From assembly GCA_002914845.1 (NCBI GenBank), contig JXTC01000033.1, forward strand, positions 648,034 through 712,033: a stretch of DNA of 64,000 nt, in the 5' to 3' direction. A program made the translations under genes and the position numbers. Each line of letters starts with the position of its first letter. The first letter of the stretch is position 1. Below, one piece after another: positions 45,253 to 56,825 of the stretch. The notes under the pieces were generated by a model. It did no database searches. It was not told the origin of the DNA and was given only the letters and a program-made list of their open reading frames with translations. Source of the stretch: Trema orientale (taxonomy: Eukaryota > Streptophyta > Magnoliopsida > Rosales > Cannabaceae).

Positions 45253-46701
45253 TTAGCTATTCTGTTTCAAAACCTCTGCCTCAGCCCTCGCCATGGGGTC
45301 ATCCTTGCTCTCTGTTTCGTCTTCCTTTTCCCCTTCTCGCTCTTGAGCCAATTTCTTTCTGTGCAGCTCTTCTGCCTCTTGCATTGCAGCCCGATTTTCT
45401 GCCTGAATACGCTGCATTTCCTCTTCTTGTTGCTGCCGCTCAAACCAGGTGTCCGCATCCGCCCAAACTATTAAAAGGAAAAGCAGAAAAACACATTAGT
45501 TAGCCCGATAGTAAACTCTGTTTGAAACCAGAAAACCATGAAGTAATAACAAGTAACATCATATACTCTCACCAATGCAACAATGCACAAAGACATAAAA
45601 TTCATCATAAACGGTTGATGAACTAGAAGACCCAAAAGGCCAAAACTTTTTTTTTTTTTTTTGATAAATAAAAATAAACTTTCTTCAGCTACCAAGAAGT
45701 AGTGCATTGATCCAATGTTTCAGAGACACTGTTAACATAAGAGACTCAATATATGCCTTTGGTATCTTCTTTTTCTTCTTAATTCTCACTTATTATGTAG
45801 AAAAGCATAAACAAATACGTAAATCATAAATGGTTGACAAACATAACCAAATAGTCATTTTCTCTTTGGAGCAATAGACAGGAATCCTTCTTTGGCTACC
45901 AAGAGAGCTAGTCCTTGACCCAAATGCTTCAGCAACTTACTTGTATAGCAGAGTCGATCTATGTCCTCTATAACATCCGTTTCTTCTTCTTCCTATACCC
46001 ACAGTTAGGCAACAATCCATAGACAGATACAAGTAAATAAAAAATGGTTGATGAACTGGAAGACCCAAATGGTCAATCTTTTCATGGAGCAATTTTTCAG
46101 ATACTTGCTTTGGCTACCATGTCCACATCATCACAATTATAACATCAAAAAGTTAGGTCAACTCAGAACAAGTTCAGCTACAAAAGGGTATAAAATGAAT
46201 CTCTTAAAACCCTAAACCCCAAAAGTCCATTCAACCATTTCTACACCTCAAAACCACAAAATCAGTAAGGGAAAAAAAAAATCCCTAACAGCATCGAATA
46301 AGCAAACCCATTAATCTAAATAACCCAATAATAAGTAACTAATCAAAACATTGACACCCAAAAAAAGAGAGAGAGAATGAGTGTGTGTGAGTCTTACTAG
46401 GCTGGGCGGCCCAACCCTGTTCACCACCCTTGATGCGCTCGGGAAGGGCGTAGTTGACGGTGAGGACTCGGCCGTAGAGCTCGGCGCCGTCCATGTTGTC
46501 CATGGCGGCGGCGGCGTCCTCACGCTCGAGGAAGGTGACGAAGCCGAAAGAGCGGTGCTTCTGGGTGGCTTGGTCGAGAGGTGTCTTGACGTCCTTGATG
46601 TCACCAAAGGGTATGAAAGCGGCGTGGAGTATGGACTCGTTCACCTCCTCCGCTAGTCCTCCCACGTACAGTGTGTTCTTCTGTACTGCTTGCTGCGCCA
46701 T
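45253..46701 (-). CDS. Small RRM RNA-binding protein (cyclophilin-E-like RRM, no PPIase domain), 2 exons
   Basis: Predicted protein 172 aa. Exons 46701-46398 and 45467-45253 (519 nt, GT..AG). The single RRM has RNP2 LYVGGL (11-16) and RNP1 RSFGFVTF (50-57), followed by [13 protein letters not shown]. The RRM closely resembles that of cyclophilin E/CYP33, but the isomerase domain is absent. The C-terminus is instead a charged helix ([19 protein letters not shown]..., REGEKEDE) with coiled-coil character. The best match I recall is the plant gene At1g13690, annotated ATE1. A nuclear or spliceosomal role is inferred from the CYP33-like RRM. The CT/GA tract at 46751-46780 lies just upstream. Confidence 0.9.
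45606..46085. repeat. Three degenerate ~217-bp direct repeats in the RRM intron
   Basis: Landmarks ATAAACGGTTGATGAAC/ATGGTTGAC/ATGGTTGATGAAC fall at 45612, 45831 and 46045. Each is followed by an AAGACCCAAATGGTCAA-like word, then TTTGGCTACCAAGA and CCAATG(C/T)TTCAG. Periods are 219 and 214 bp. The intron appears to have grown by internal triplication. Confidence 0.6.
46207..46219. promoter_or_regulatory. Telo-box motif in the RRM gene intron
   Basis: AAACCCTAAACCC on the plus strand (TTAGGGTTT on the gene strand), near the 5' end of the only intron. Telo-boxes are common near starts of plant translation and RNA-processing genes. Function here is inference. Confidence 0.4.
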
Positions 46702-46966
46702 TCTTGATTTCTTTCTCCTCTGAGCCTGAGCCTGAGTCTGACCTCCCGCTCTCTCTCTCTCTCTCCCTCGCTCTGTCTCCTTACTCCTCTTTTCTGGGCT
46801 TGTGCTTTGGGCTTACGTAATGGGCCTTTCTTGGGCTCCCCCTAGTCCATTTATACAACTAGCTGAGTCCATGTTGAAACTAGCCCAATAACTGAAAACT
46901 CACGCTTAAGCGCAGAGTGATTATTGTATGCATTGGACTATGAAATAAAAAAAAAGAAAATAAATA

Positions 46967-47257
46967 GAGAAATTTAGGTGGATGACCAAAATTTTAAATT
47001 TGATTAAGTAGATGTCCATTTTTAAAATTTTATAACTAAATGTTCAGGTAGATATATTTTTACACTTGGTAGATACACATATCTACCAATTTTAGTTACT
47101 GTTCTGAAATGCACTGGGTATATAATTTTTTATACTTGGTATATAAAATTTTACACTTGGTATATATGCATATATACCGGACATTTTGCTATAACTTTTG
47201 ACAAAGGGACATTTACTGAAATTAGGCCCAAAATTTGGTCATATTTCTATAAGCCCC
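46967..47257 (+). repeat. MITE-like repeat, copy A
   Basis: A 291-bp element starting GAGAAATTTAGGTGGATGAC and ending CATATTTCTATAAGCCCC. It is present in inverted orientation at 52886-53177. The start and the reverse complement of the end both contain ATGACCAAA(A)TTT, suggesting short imperfect TIRs. Confidence 0.65.
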
Positions 47258-50000
47258 AATAAAATAGTGTGTTTAACTTTGGAATTTTACTATTTTCAGT
47301 GTCAGATGTATCATTTAGAGTAGTATATGCATTGGAGATGGTCGAACATGGTTTGTAGGCGTTTTACTTTTTCATTTTCTATCCATTTTTTTTAGGCAGA
47401 TGGGTATGTACACTATTATCTTGAGCCATGACATTCTAATCAAAATAATTAAAGCACCTCTAATGCAATAGCAATTTTATGTGCTAGTGGTATAATCTAA
47501 CATAAATCATCATTGTTCAATGCAGTGTCATTTCTTGTGCTAATTTTGAAATTGACACCAAATATAACATTTACGAACTTTGGCATTTGAAATTAACTTG
47601 ATTTTGTTATTAGAAAATTGTCATGTTAATATTTATGAAATATTTGATACCTTATTTTCCAATGCACATAAATTAATTAATATTGAATCATAAATTCACT
47701 TTCCAAAAATTAGTCAATACACTTTTCAATATTCAACTAAAAACAAAGTTGATTTATTCATTATCAAAAAGTTAAATATTAAAAAAGATAATATTTAGAA
47801 TAGCATCTTGCATTAGAGGAAAAAAGAAATAAAATAATGTGCCATATTTGTAAAGTGAAAAAAAAAAAAAAAAAAAAAGAGTATGAAAACAAAATATTTG
47901 CTTACTGTTGTGGATTTCGTCTACGGGTGCATCCTAAATTATAGAACAAAATATCCTGTGATCCCCACTTTTGCTAATAGTTGTCATATCCCCTCATACT
48001 TTAAATTTCACTTATGTCTCCAAATTTTTACATATATGGTATCATTTTGCCTCAATTTTGATAAATACGGTGCTAATTGGCAAAATTAGTAGATGGTGTT
48101 AGAAAATAAGCCCTATTACCCGTCAAACATCGGGATTCACTGAATAGGAAGGAAGGGAGAAATTAAGGGGATAAAAATCTATATTTCTCTGCTTTACATG
48201 AATCTTAGAAATTGGAAGAATTTTTTTAAGTTGAAATCAGAATAATTGGGAATGAATTAAGGGAGCATTTTCAGTTGGATACCCACTAACACTGTTGACC
48301 AGCAAACCCCCTTAATCAAGACTATTTCTAATGCAGTCACATTTTTATTCTCACAAGATTTATAGACTCCTAATGTCAATTAGGAAAAACTAGCACTACA
48401 ATTGTAAAAATTAGAGCGTGTGGGCAAAATTTCAAAATATGAGGAGTAAAAACCAATTATAAGCAAAACTGCAAGGTATTTTGTCCTAAATTATATCAAA
48501 CAACTCAACTAAAGAATTAAGAATTCAAAAAATTTAAACGTTCATGAAGAATTACTTATTCAGATAATAAGAATTCAACAGTATTAATATAAGTATCTGG
48601 CCTTACAACTCATACTATATTAAAATATCTATGATATAAATGCCCTTTTTGGGATTAATTCTAGAAGTTGTTTTTAGTTTTTAATAGCGGTTAGAGAAAA
48701 AAGAGAGGAAGATGCATTCGGTAAGTTTATGTTTTTGGCAAATAAATTTTAAAAGTTACTGTACAACCGCTATTTTAAACAGAATTTAAGAAATATTGAA
48801 AAGATTGTTTAAACTGATTATGCTGCCATAATATATATTGTCTAAAATATCAACACATATAATTTATAATTTACCAAACACTTATGTGTTTCTTTTAAAC
48901 AATATAATAATTTTGTAAATTAAATTTATCAAACGCCTAAATTTTTCTTTTCACTGCTGCTCATTGCTTACGGTATATCTACGTCACATCTACAACATAG
49001 TAATACCAAGTTGGCGCAATACCAAGTTGGCCTAAAGTTGGATAAAAATTTGACAAAAGGATAAAAAAAAAAAAAATTGTTGATGAAAATAGGCATGTGC
49101 TTGCAATTATAATCACTAAGTGAAGCCATGCATAAGGCATTAATTAATTTATTTACATAGGTCGGCAACTGTATTACAATAATTGTATATTTAGATATTA
49201 TATACATACACATAAAACGCACTACAAATACCCTAAATAAAATAAAGTGCTGTATATGTATGGTTGTGTATGGTTAACTAGCTTCCCTCTATTGAGACTA
49301 TGTATAGCATGGAAGATGATCAACATCTTCATGACCGCTCAACTGAAAATTAGGAATTAGACAAAATTATAGTTAGTCCTATTCCTATAGTAGACCTTCC
49401 AGGTACATTTTTTTTCCCCTTTAGGTGGGATTACAAAACAAGCTAGGAAAACAAGTTAGGAAATCTATTGTATTTGTACAAAGTAAAGTAACAAACTAAT
49501 AAGTATATATTATTAAGACAAAAATTATTGTATTCATGATGCCAATTTGTAACTTAGATGATTATTTATCTTCAAATAAAGCGAGATAAACTACGTGTGT
49601 ACAAGTTGCCAGATAAACTACGTGTGTATAAGTTACCAATTTAATAGGTATTCTTTTTTTTTTTTAATCTATACATATGTGTTTTTTTCCCATAAAAATA
49701 TGTGCATTCCCACCTTTCATTCTCATTCCTGTTACTGATTCCGGATCAATTTCCAACTTAAATAATTATGTTATTAAATATATAATTTTTTTTGAAAGAA
49801 ATGTTATTAAATATTTTAATTGAAAGCAACGATGCTCCTTTTTTTTTTAAAAAAAAAAAAGAACTCTCTTTTGTCTTCTAGTCTTCTCCTCTTCCTCCTC
49901 TGAAACGTGTCCTCCTCTAAAACCTCTGTACTCATAAAAAAAATAAAAACAAAAAGAAAGAAAGAAAGAAAAAAATAGAGAGATTTGTGGCTCTTCAACC
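47258..50000. other. Intergenic, no gene seen
   Basis: AT-rich with A runs (47859-47879, 49060-49075) and a T/A palindrome at 49839-49860. Just before 50001 is a CT-rich stretch that could be a 5' UTR. No other gene or RNA was found. Confidence 0.4.
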
Positions 50001-50068
50001 ATGGAAGACTCGGAAAGAAAAGCTCAAAGAGACAGAGTTAGAGACGACAATCCCATTCTCGTTCACTT
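50001..50068 (+). CDS. Possible first exon of an unidentified gene or gene relic
   Basis: The ATG opens 22 codons of charged, non-repetitive protein (MEDSERKAQRDRVRDDNPIL...), ending at a good donor (TT|GTATGT). The CT-rich sequence before it (49860-49925) resembles a 5' leader. Reading through instead gives a stop at about 50146. I found no continuation with coding character downstream, so this may be a truncated gene. I do not recognise it. Confidence 0.25.
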
Positions 50069-51612
50069 GTATGTCTACAAAGTTTACTCTTCATTATATG
50101 TTTTCTTCTTGAGGATTTTTGGCAGCTTCCGCATTTTTCCCTTCTAGTTTCCTGGTTTTAAGAAGAAAGATTCCAATGTGTACATATTGAAACACGTAGT
50201 TCAAAAGTCTTCTAATGTTACTGCGATGATATTTCCCATAAAATGCTGGTTGAGCAAGTTTCTACTAGTTGAGAATGGGGAAAGGAAAGTGACTGCGAAT
50301 CAATGATTCTTTTTCTGGAGTTTGTATATAAATTATAAGGTGGATTTAGAATTAACTTTATCCTCTTTCTATTGCTTACATATCGATTAGCAATTTAGGA
50401 ATAAGAATATGCACTTAATATAAATCATCTTATAATTATTTGAAGTAGATGAAAAATTCCTTAAAAAAAAAAAAAAAACAAATTAGATGAAAAATGTAAT
50501 CAGTAAACTACTACATTGTGTTTTCTTCTCCCAGAATTAGTAATTATGTTGGTTCATAAATTATTTTCGTAATTGCATAAACAAACACATGAATAGAGAG
50601 GATAGAAACGCAATTACTTTATATCCTTCCCTAAATGGTCTATTACCGATTTGTAATAGTTACAAAAAATGCCTTAAATTATAGTTCCTATTATTTGACC
50701 AAAGAGCCAATGCCACTTTTTAAATCTAAAATTCTATGACTTGCTTTTTCTTGATGATTTAAGTAGCTTGAAGCAAGTACCACATTAAAAAGAAAAATGT
50801 AGACAGCATTAATGCTTCAATTATTCTTTGCAGCCGCTATGCCTTATACTTTATCTCCATTTTCTTCATGATAAGAAATAGCTTCAAGGCCACTATCCAA
50901 ATGTAATGGAAGAAGACTAAACCATAAAACATAAAGATTAATTTGATTCCAAATCCAAGGTATCCATGGATAGTTTGACTACAAAACTTAAACTTGATTA
51001 GAGTTTTCTTCTGATCAATACTTAACTATTCTATTTCATTCTGGTCACATATTTATTAGCCACTTCTAATGTCAAATTTTTAATTAGGGATCGAATCTCC
51101 CATTTTGTAAATGAAAATACTTGGGTGTAACCGAATGTAGAATGGAAGAATGAAAATTTGTTGACTATTATTTGTGAAGTATAAGCTCAATCCCTATCTT
51201 GTTCCTTTTTTTTTAAGTTATGAATCCTAATTTTTATTATAGAGCATTATAAACCCCGTCATTATCATGGTTATAATCCCATAAAAGAAAAGTAGGGGCC
51301 GCAACTGGTAGCATATTGGAGGCTGGCTTTCCTTTGATTAACTTCGTTGGCTTACTCTTACTCCTGGTCTTTTTTTTTTTTTTTTGAGAACAAATTTTTA
51401 TAAATAAAGACCTCTCTAAAAAAATAATAATAAAAAAAATCTTGAAATCTTCGTATTATGAGGGAAATATTGCTACCTTAAAGGAGTAAGTTTAAGGGGC
51501 AACTTAATTAACACCATATAGTTGAAGGGGGTATTAAATGTTCTGAAAATATGCTTTTTAAGAAAATAAAAATTCATTAAACTATCAAACAAAAGATATT
51601 CTAATCTGAAAT
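50069..51612. other. Intergenic, no gene seen
   Basis: AT-rich sequence without ORFs longer than about 60 codons. Nothing supported. Confidence 0.4.
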
Positions 51613-51630
51613 TTAAAAAAAAAAACGAAA

Positions 51631-51667
51631 AAAGAAGAAGAAGAAGAAGAAGAAGAAGAAGAAGAAA
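51631..51667. repeat. (GAA)n microsatellite
   Basis: About eleven GAA units directly next to the broken ORF. Confidence 0.85.
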
Positions 51668-52143
51668 AATAGGAAAATGCCATCAAGCGAAATAATGAAA
51701 TTAATTGATATCTTCATCAACTTCATTATATTCTCCTCAAGCTTGTTGATTGCCCTATGTGCTTTGAAAATCTCATCAAGACAAACTTTAGATATGTCAT
51801 CTTTTTTCTTCTCTTTCTCAGACTTGTTAAATTGTTGAACAATATTATCCAAACTTTCCTTCTCAATATCTTCGAGAAGTTGAGAAGTGGTTGCTGCATG
51901 AGATTGGAGATTCTCAAATGATGTCATTTCTTCTTCTTCAATCTTGACTCATTTGGCTGGTGAATTGACCTCCTCATTGAAATCTTCCTCCAGTTTTCTT
52001 TTCGCATAATTAGAAACTCCACAAGTAGAGTTATCTTTAGAATCAGATAAAATAATCGAAGTCATGTTGATAAAAGATAATATTATGCTTAAAATGAGCA
52101 TAAAAAAATTAAAACATGATTTAATAAAAAGAAAACTTTTCAT
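51661..52143 (-). pseudogene. Broken ORF for a secreted-looking helical protein (one in-frame stop)
   Basis: Read on the minus strand from 52143, the frame is open to about 51661 except for a single TGA at 51951-51949. Without it the product would be about 160 aa. Residues 1-33 form a strong hydrophobic signal-like segment (MLILSIILSFI). The rest is polar and helical with heptad-like Leu/Ile spacing (LLEDIEKESLDNIVQQF, INKLEENIMKLMKI). The frame then runs into a (GAA)n microsatellite that reads as poly-Phe. The equal character on both sides of the stop suggests a recently disabled gene. I do not recognise the family. Confidence 0.4.
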
Positions 52144-52659
52144 ATTTTTAATAAAAAGTTAATTTTTAATGCCAAGTAATGATATATATTAAGATTTAAA
52201 TTTTAAGCATTCAATGTTATGGTTACTAACTTACCATTCATATAATAAGAGGAACTACAATTTTTTTAGACCAATCGTTTCATTTTGTTACCTAAGTTTT
52301 GTCATATTTGAATTCTTTTTTAATTTCAAATATTAAGAGTTAAATTTGAATTATTCTAATTCCAGACAATAAAATGACATTAAAACTAGGGCATTAGAAA
52401 GACATAACATAAGTCTATGATTTCTATAAAATTACACTAAACATTTAGGGATACTAAAAAGGCGTAATATTTATCATGATTAAATTTTCGTTAAAAAAAA
52501 AAAAAAGGAAGGAGTTTTATGGCTTTTACCTCTAAAAAATAAAATAAAATAAAATAAAATACATATACGGTACGGGAGAATAATAGGTTTTCATACAATA
52601 CACAATTGACATTTTCTTAAAATGTTTATTTAAAAAGAACAGCGAATTAAAGCAACATG

Positions 52660-52775
52660 ATAATAGAAAAGTGGTTTAGCATATCTATGTCGTCCTTCTT
52701 TATCAGAGTTCAAACCCCAGTGGACTGATTTTTCGTTATTATTATTCTTTTTTTTTTTTTAATTTTAGATTCTTT
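52660..52775 (+). mobile_element. Possible tRNA-derived SINE
   Basis: An A-box-like AGTGGTTTAGCA is followed about 40 bp later by the B-box-like GAGTTCAAACCCC, and then by a tract ending in TTATTATTATTC and T10. The layout resembles plant tRNA-derived SINE heads. Target duplication not established. Confidence 0.4.
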
Positions 52776-52885
52776 TACCCAATCTCTAGTTCTTTTTCCC
52801 TTTTGTTATTTTTTTTTGGTTTTTTTAAATGTTTTTTCCGTTTCATTTCTTTGGTTTATTTTCATTTTTTCCCCCAAATTCTTTA

Positions 52886-53177
52886 GGGGTTTATAGAAAT
52901 ATGACCAAATTTTGGGCCCAATTTCAGTAAATATCCCTTTGTCAAATGTTATAGCAAAATATCCGGTATATATGCTTATATACTAAGTGTAAAATTTTAT
53001 ACACCAAGTATAAAAAATTATATACGGAGTGCATTTTAGTACAGTAACTAAAATTAGCGGATATGTGTATCTATCAGGTATAAAAATATATATACTTGGA
53101 CATTTAGCTATAAAATTTTAAAAGTGGATATCTAGTTAATCAAATTTAAAATTTTAGTCATCCACCTAAATTTCTCA
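52886..53177 (-). repeat. MITE-like repeat, copy B (inverted)
   Basis: The reverse complement aligns along its whole length with 46967-47257, including TATATACCGG, AAATTTGGTCATATTTCTAT and ACATATC words. It shows roughly one difference in seven. The two copies form a 5.6-kb-spaced inverted pair. Confidence 0.65.
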
Positions 53178-54109
53178 ATACTTTATCCCTTCTTTATTTT
53201 TTTACTCATTGAACCTTAATATTTCCTCTCTCTATCTCTTTTATATTCATTTTTTGAAATTAATTCTTTTTTTTTTCATGTTCTTTTATTTTTCTTTCCA
53301 ATTTCAGTTCTTTCCTTTGTTCTTTTTTTAAAAAGAATATAATACTAACATTTTTTTTCTTTTGTATTTTTCCCTACCTCATAGGATAGAAGGACCCGTT
53401 TTTTTTTTTCATCTTATTAAATTTGGTTACTACTACTGGTTACCATTTGGTTACTAGTTTCTTTACTTACCCTCAAGTAAGCAATCTTATAACCATTAAG
53501 AATCTAAATACTTGTTACCAATCTGATAAGTTACTTTACTAGTTTCTAATAGACTGGTAGCTATTAGGAACCAATACAGTTACTAATCTTATTACAGATT
53601 TCCATACAAAACTACTCTAGTTATTGATTGATATGGTGACCAATTAGAGTAGTAACAAATATAATGATCGGTTATCGATTTTTTAAATAGTAATCTATTT
53701 AGTTGCTAGTTTCCAGACTAGTGTCTAGTTCACGTCTACCAATTTGGTTAAATTATTATTTCGTTAAAGACAATCATACTAGTTTCTAATAAATAAAACG
53801 TGGATGAAGGGAAGACAAGGGGGATTTTGGGCCAAAAGCAAATGAAGACATATATGGGCATTCATGAGGAAAGGGTTCTGCAGCTGTCCTAACACTAGGC
53901 GAAATTTGTCAATAGACCTTTATTATTCTCGTGTTCTTGTCTGTAGTAGAACTGTCGGTTTTTATTTTCTTATGTTTTGTTTGGAGTATTTGATTATGTA
54001 AATAGACATTCATTGATATTTAAATGAAGGTTTAGGTTCAGAATTGACCATAATAGAATAGTTTAAGTTGGTGCGAACTTAGTTAAGATGTGCGCTTTAT
54101 ATCCTCTTC
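53178..54109. other. Intergenic, no gene seen
   Basis: T-rich stretch, then a zone with many degenerate GGTTACTA/CTAGTTTC words (53425-53770). No gene. Confidence 0.4.
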
Positions 54110-54690
54110 TATCAATTTGGCCAAGGAAAAAGAAAAATTGTTTCTTACAATACATATGTTTATTATAACCCTGTTTCTATTTACAGCACGAGATAAGTAC
54201 ATCCCATCAATTTGGCCAAAAAAAATCAAATTGTTTCTGATTATATCAATATACATATATTTTGGTCCTGTTTCTATTTACAGTACATGATATTAGAGCT
54301 GAAAATATGGGCGGCCCGACCTGGCCCATTCGGGCCGGGCCGGGATTAGAAGCGGACCGGATCGGCCTGGATTTCTAAAATGAAGGCCCGGCTCTGCCCT
54401 ATGGCCCTAAGATTATATGCCGGGCCAGGCCGAGCCGGGCCGGTCCGATACTATTTTATTAAAATATTATTTTTTAAATATTAAATTACACAAAACGACA
54501 AAAAAATAATATTTTTTTAAAAAAAATTGACAACCAGGCCGGGCCGATCCCTGACCAAATTTTCGGGCCACGGGCCAGCCCGTTTGACCCGGCCCATATT
54601 TACAGCTCTACATGATATAAATACTTGAAGTATATATATATATATTTTGTCCCCTTTCTATTACAGTACATGATATAAATACTTGGAGTA
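54110..54690. repeat. Degenerate tandem repeat interrupted by a hAT MITE
   Basis: CAATTTGGCCAA plus CCTGTTTCTATTTACAG recurs at 54114-54187 and 54208-54283. The CATGATATAAATACTTG block recurs at 54611 and 54670. The hAT MITE sits inside this array. Confidence 0.55.
54294..54610. mobile_element. hAT-type MITE with perfect 8-bp TSD
   Basis: The 317-bp element has 19-bp TIRs: TAGAGCTGAAAATATGGGC at the left, and TAGAGCTGTAAATATGGGC as the reverse complement of the right, with one mismatch. CATGATAT is duplicated exactly at 54286-54293 and 54611-54618. The 8-bp duplication and TAGAG end place it in hAT. The outer parts are strikingly GC-rich (GGGCCGGGCCGG) around an AT-rich core, with no ORF. 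Confidence 0.85.
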
Positions 54691-55124
54691 GGTTGTTTTT
54701 TTCCTGCAAATGTTTGAGTGATTATTGGATAACTCAATTAACAGCTTCTGTGTGCAACGAATATACACTTTTTTTATTGCCATGCATTAGGTTAATGTCA
54801 CTTCCTCAATTCTGCTCATGTCAATGCACATCCATTATATTACTCAAAAAGCTTCATGTTCATCTCAATCAGTTTGTTTGCTATATTTCATTAGAGAAAA
54901 TTCAAACAAATAGCATATACTACCTAAAAGGAAAGCAATGAATTCCCAGATTTATTGACTTACATCTTCTTGAATATGCAATATATAAGCATCCTTACCT
55001 CAATCAAAATTAATTGCTTTCTAATTGAACTGCTGAAAGATGAGCCAGTTCTTATGATTCCTATCCTCGTAAAAATTATTCAAAATCGTGACAAAATCGG
55101 TAGCCAGGCAAAATTTGTAATGCA

Positions 55125-56825
55125 TCATTTCTTACGCAAGTATAAGAAACCTACTACTACAGATATGCTAACAACCGCAGCAGGAACAACCCAGTATTGC
55201 TTTGTCAAATCTATGAGCTTGTTAGCATAATCTCTTGGTTGCTTCTTGGAGACAATTTCAAGTTCCGGGATGGCAGAAGTGTCAAGCTCGCCAATGCAAA
55301 AACTCTGCATGATCTCCCTTGCGCTTTTACTATGCCCAGCATCTTCAAAATCTTCTGTCGCATCCTTTCCTTCAGTGGAAATACAAAATTTTTAGTCCAG
55401 CAATTTGTGCTATGAATAATAACTACACACACGGTATAATTGCTCAAATTGGAAGCTTAGGAAATATACCAGTTGCAGCAAGCACTACGTCATCTCCACC
55501 AGGGTGTTCATCCAAATACGATGATAAATCATACACCTAAAAGAAGGAAAGAAAGAAAGGGAGAGACAGACACATATTTAGGTCCAAGCATGGAATGGAA
55601 AAATTACATGGGTAGAGCAAATTAGACACTGTTTCATCTTAAGATCAAACTCTACTATGGGAAAGTTTAAATCAAGCATATACATTCTGTTTCTTCAATC
55701 TAATATCCAAACTAAGCAGCAGATTCAGAACAATGTTATTATGCAAACCGCTGGGAAATCAGAATGTAATTAAAACCAAAAATAGTAGTCATCCTGATAC
55801 AGTCATGTTTAAAGCCATTTACAGCAGAATACTTAACCTAATTGTAGCCATATGAAAAAGCAATGTCCCCTCAGAATCCAAATACCATGAAACCTGAACA
55901 GAACGATCAGTAATGTTTCCCAAAGAATTCTAGAAACCTTTTAATAAGATCTACACTACATTACCTTTAAACCCTAGTATTTAGTATTTACTCCACAAAG
56001 CCTAGATCTTTTCTTCCACCATCCAAAATCCTAATTACTCCATAGCCATCCCCATTACATAAACACATGCATCAAAGTTTCCAGTCATGCCCAGTGCCTA
56101 CATAAGAAAGTCACATTCTCAAAAATGTAATAACAATCCTAGTCATGTTTGAGATGCCCATCAATATCATCCAGGGGCCAAAAACAGGTCAGAGATCTAA
56201 CTTCCCAAGCATGGCCACTTCAAACTCGTCAAGCACATCTTATTTTCAGTTCAAAATAGAATTTGAAGATCAATCCCATTTCCAATTTCATAAGGTTTCA
56301 ACATCTAGCGAAGATATCTCAATTGTAACTACCAACTAACATTTAATACAAGTAAGAGACAAGATACCTCCCCATGGACGACTTGAAGTCTACTGAGATG
56401 TAATATCATCCAGTTTATGTCACAGAGTATGGCCTTAAAAATTACTTCAACTAATAAAAAAATCATGTATATTGTAGGAAAATCAAAATAGAATGCCCGG
56501 AGTCAATTAAGTGCCCAATTTGAGTATAAGCAACAAAACTAATAATCATGTAATGCCTATATACAAGTCTACTTTGATTAAGCAAGCCTGAAATCCGAAA
56601 TCAAAACTAGAACGCTTAATCATAAAGGGGAAATACATTTAGACCAAAAAAAAAATCCAAATAAATAAATATCCATGAAGAAAAACCATGAAATAAAAGA
56701 AACCCATTTGGTCTGAGAAGCCATGGATGAAGTGGTACCTTGCCATCGATAACCACCCAACAGTCGTCCTTGGTGTTGTGCTTAGAAGCTTCTGCCATTG
56801 AGACGAGCTTGGTCAGGCTCGGCAT
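55125..56825 (-). CDS. Cytochrome b5, tail-anchored ER form, 3 exons
   Basis: Predicted protein 132 aa. Exons 56825-56739, 55536-55470, 55369-55125 (399 nt, GT..AG). The haem domain is 1-90: [24 protein letters not shown] with haem ligand H40, and DFEDAGHS with ligand H64. After a polar linker, residues 108-127 are hydrophobic ([20 protein letters not shown]) and followed by RKK, the layout of a C-terminal tail anchor for the ER membrane. It donates electrons to fatty-acid desaturases and hydroxylases. Sequence features recall Arabidopsis CB5-A, but the isoform assignment is not firm. Intron 1 is 1.2 kb. Length equals that of the plant family. Confidence 0.93.

Noticed and set aside
46381..46723. 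Plus-strand ORFs opposite the RRM exon
   Set aside because: Shadows of the minus-strand RRM coding exon, which has clear RNP motifs.
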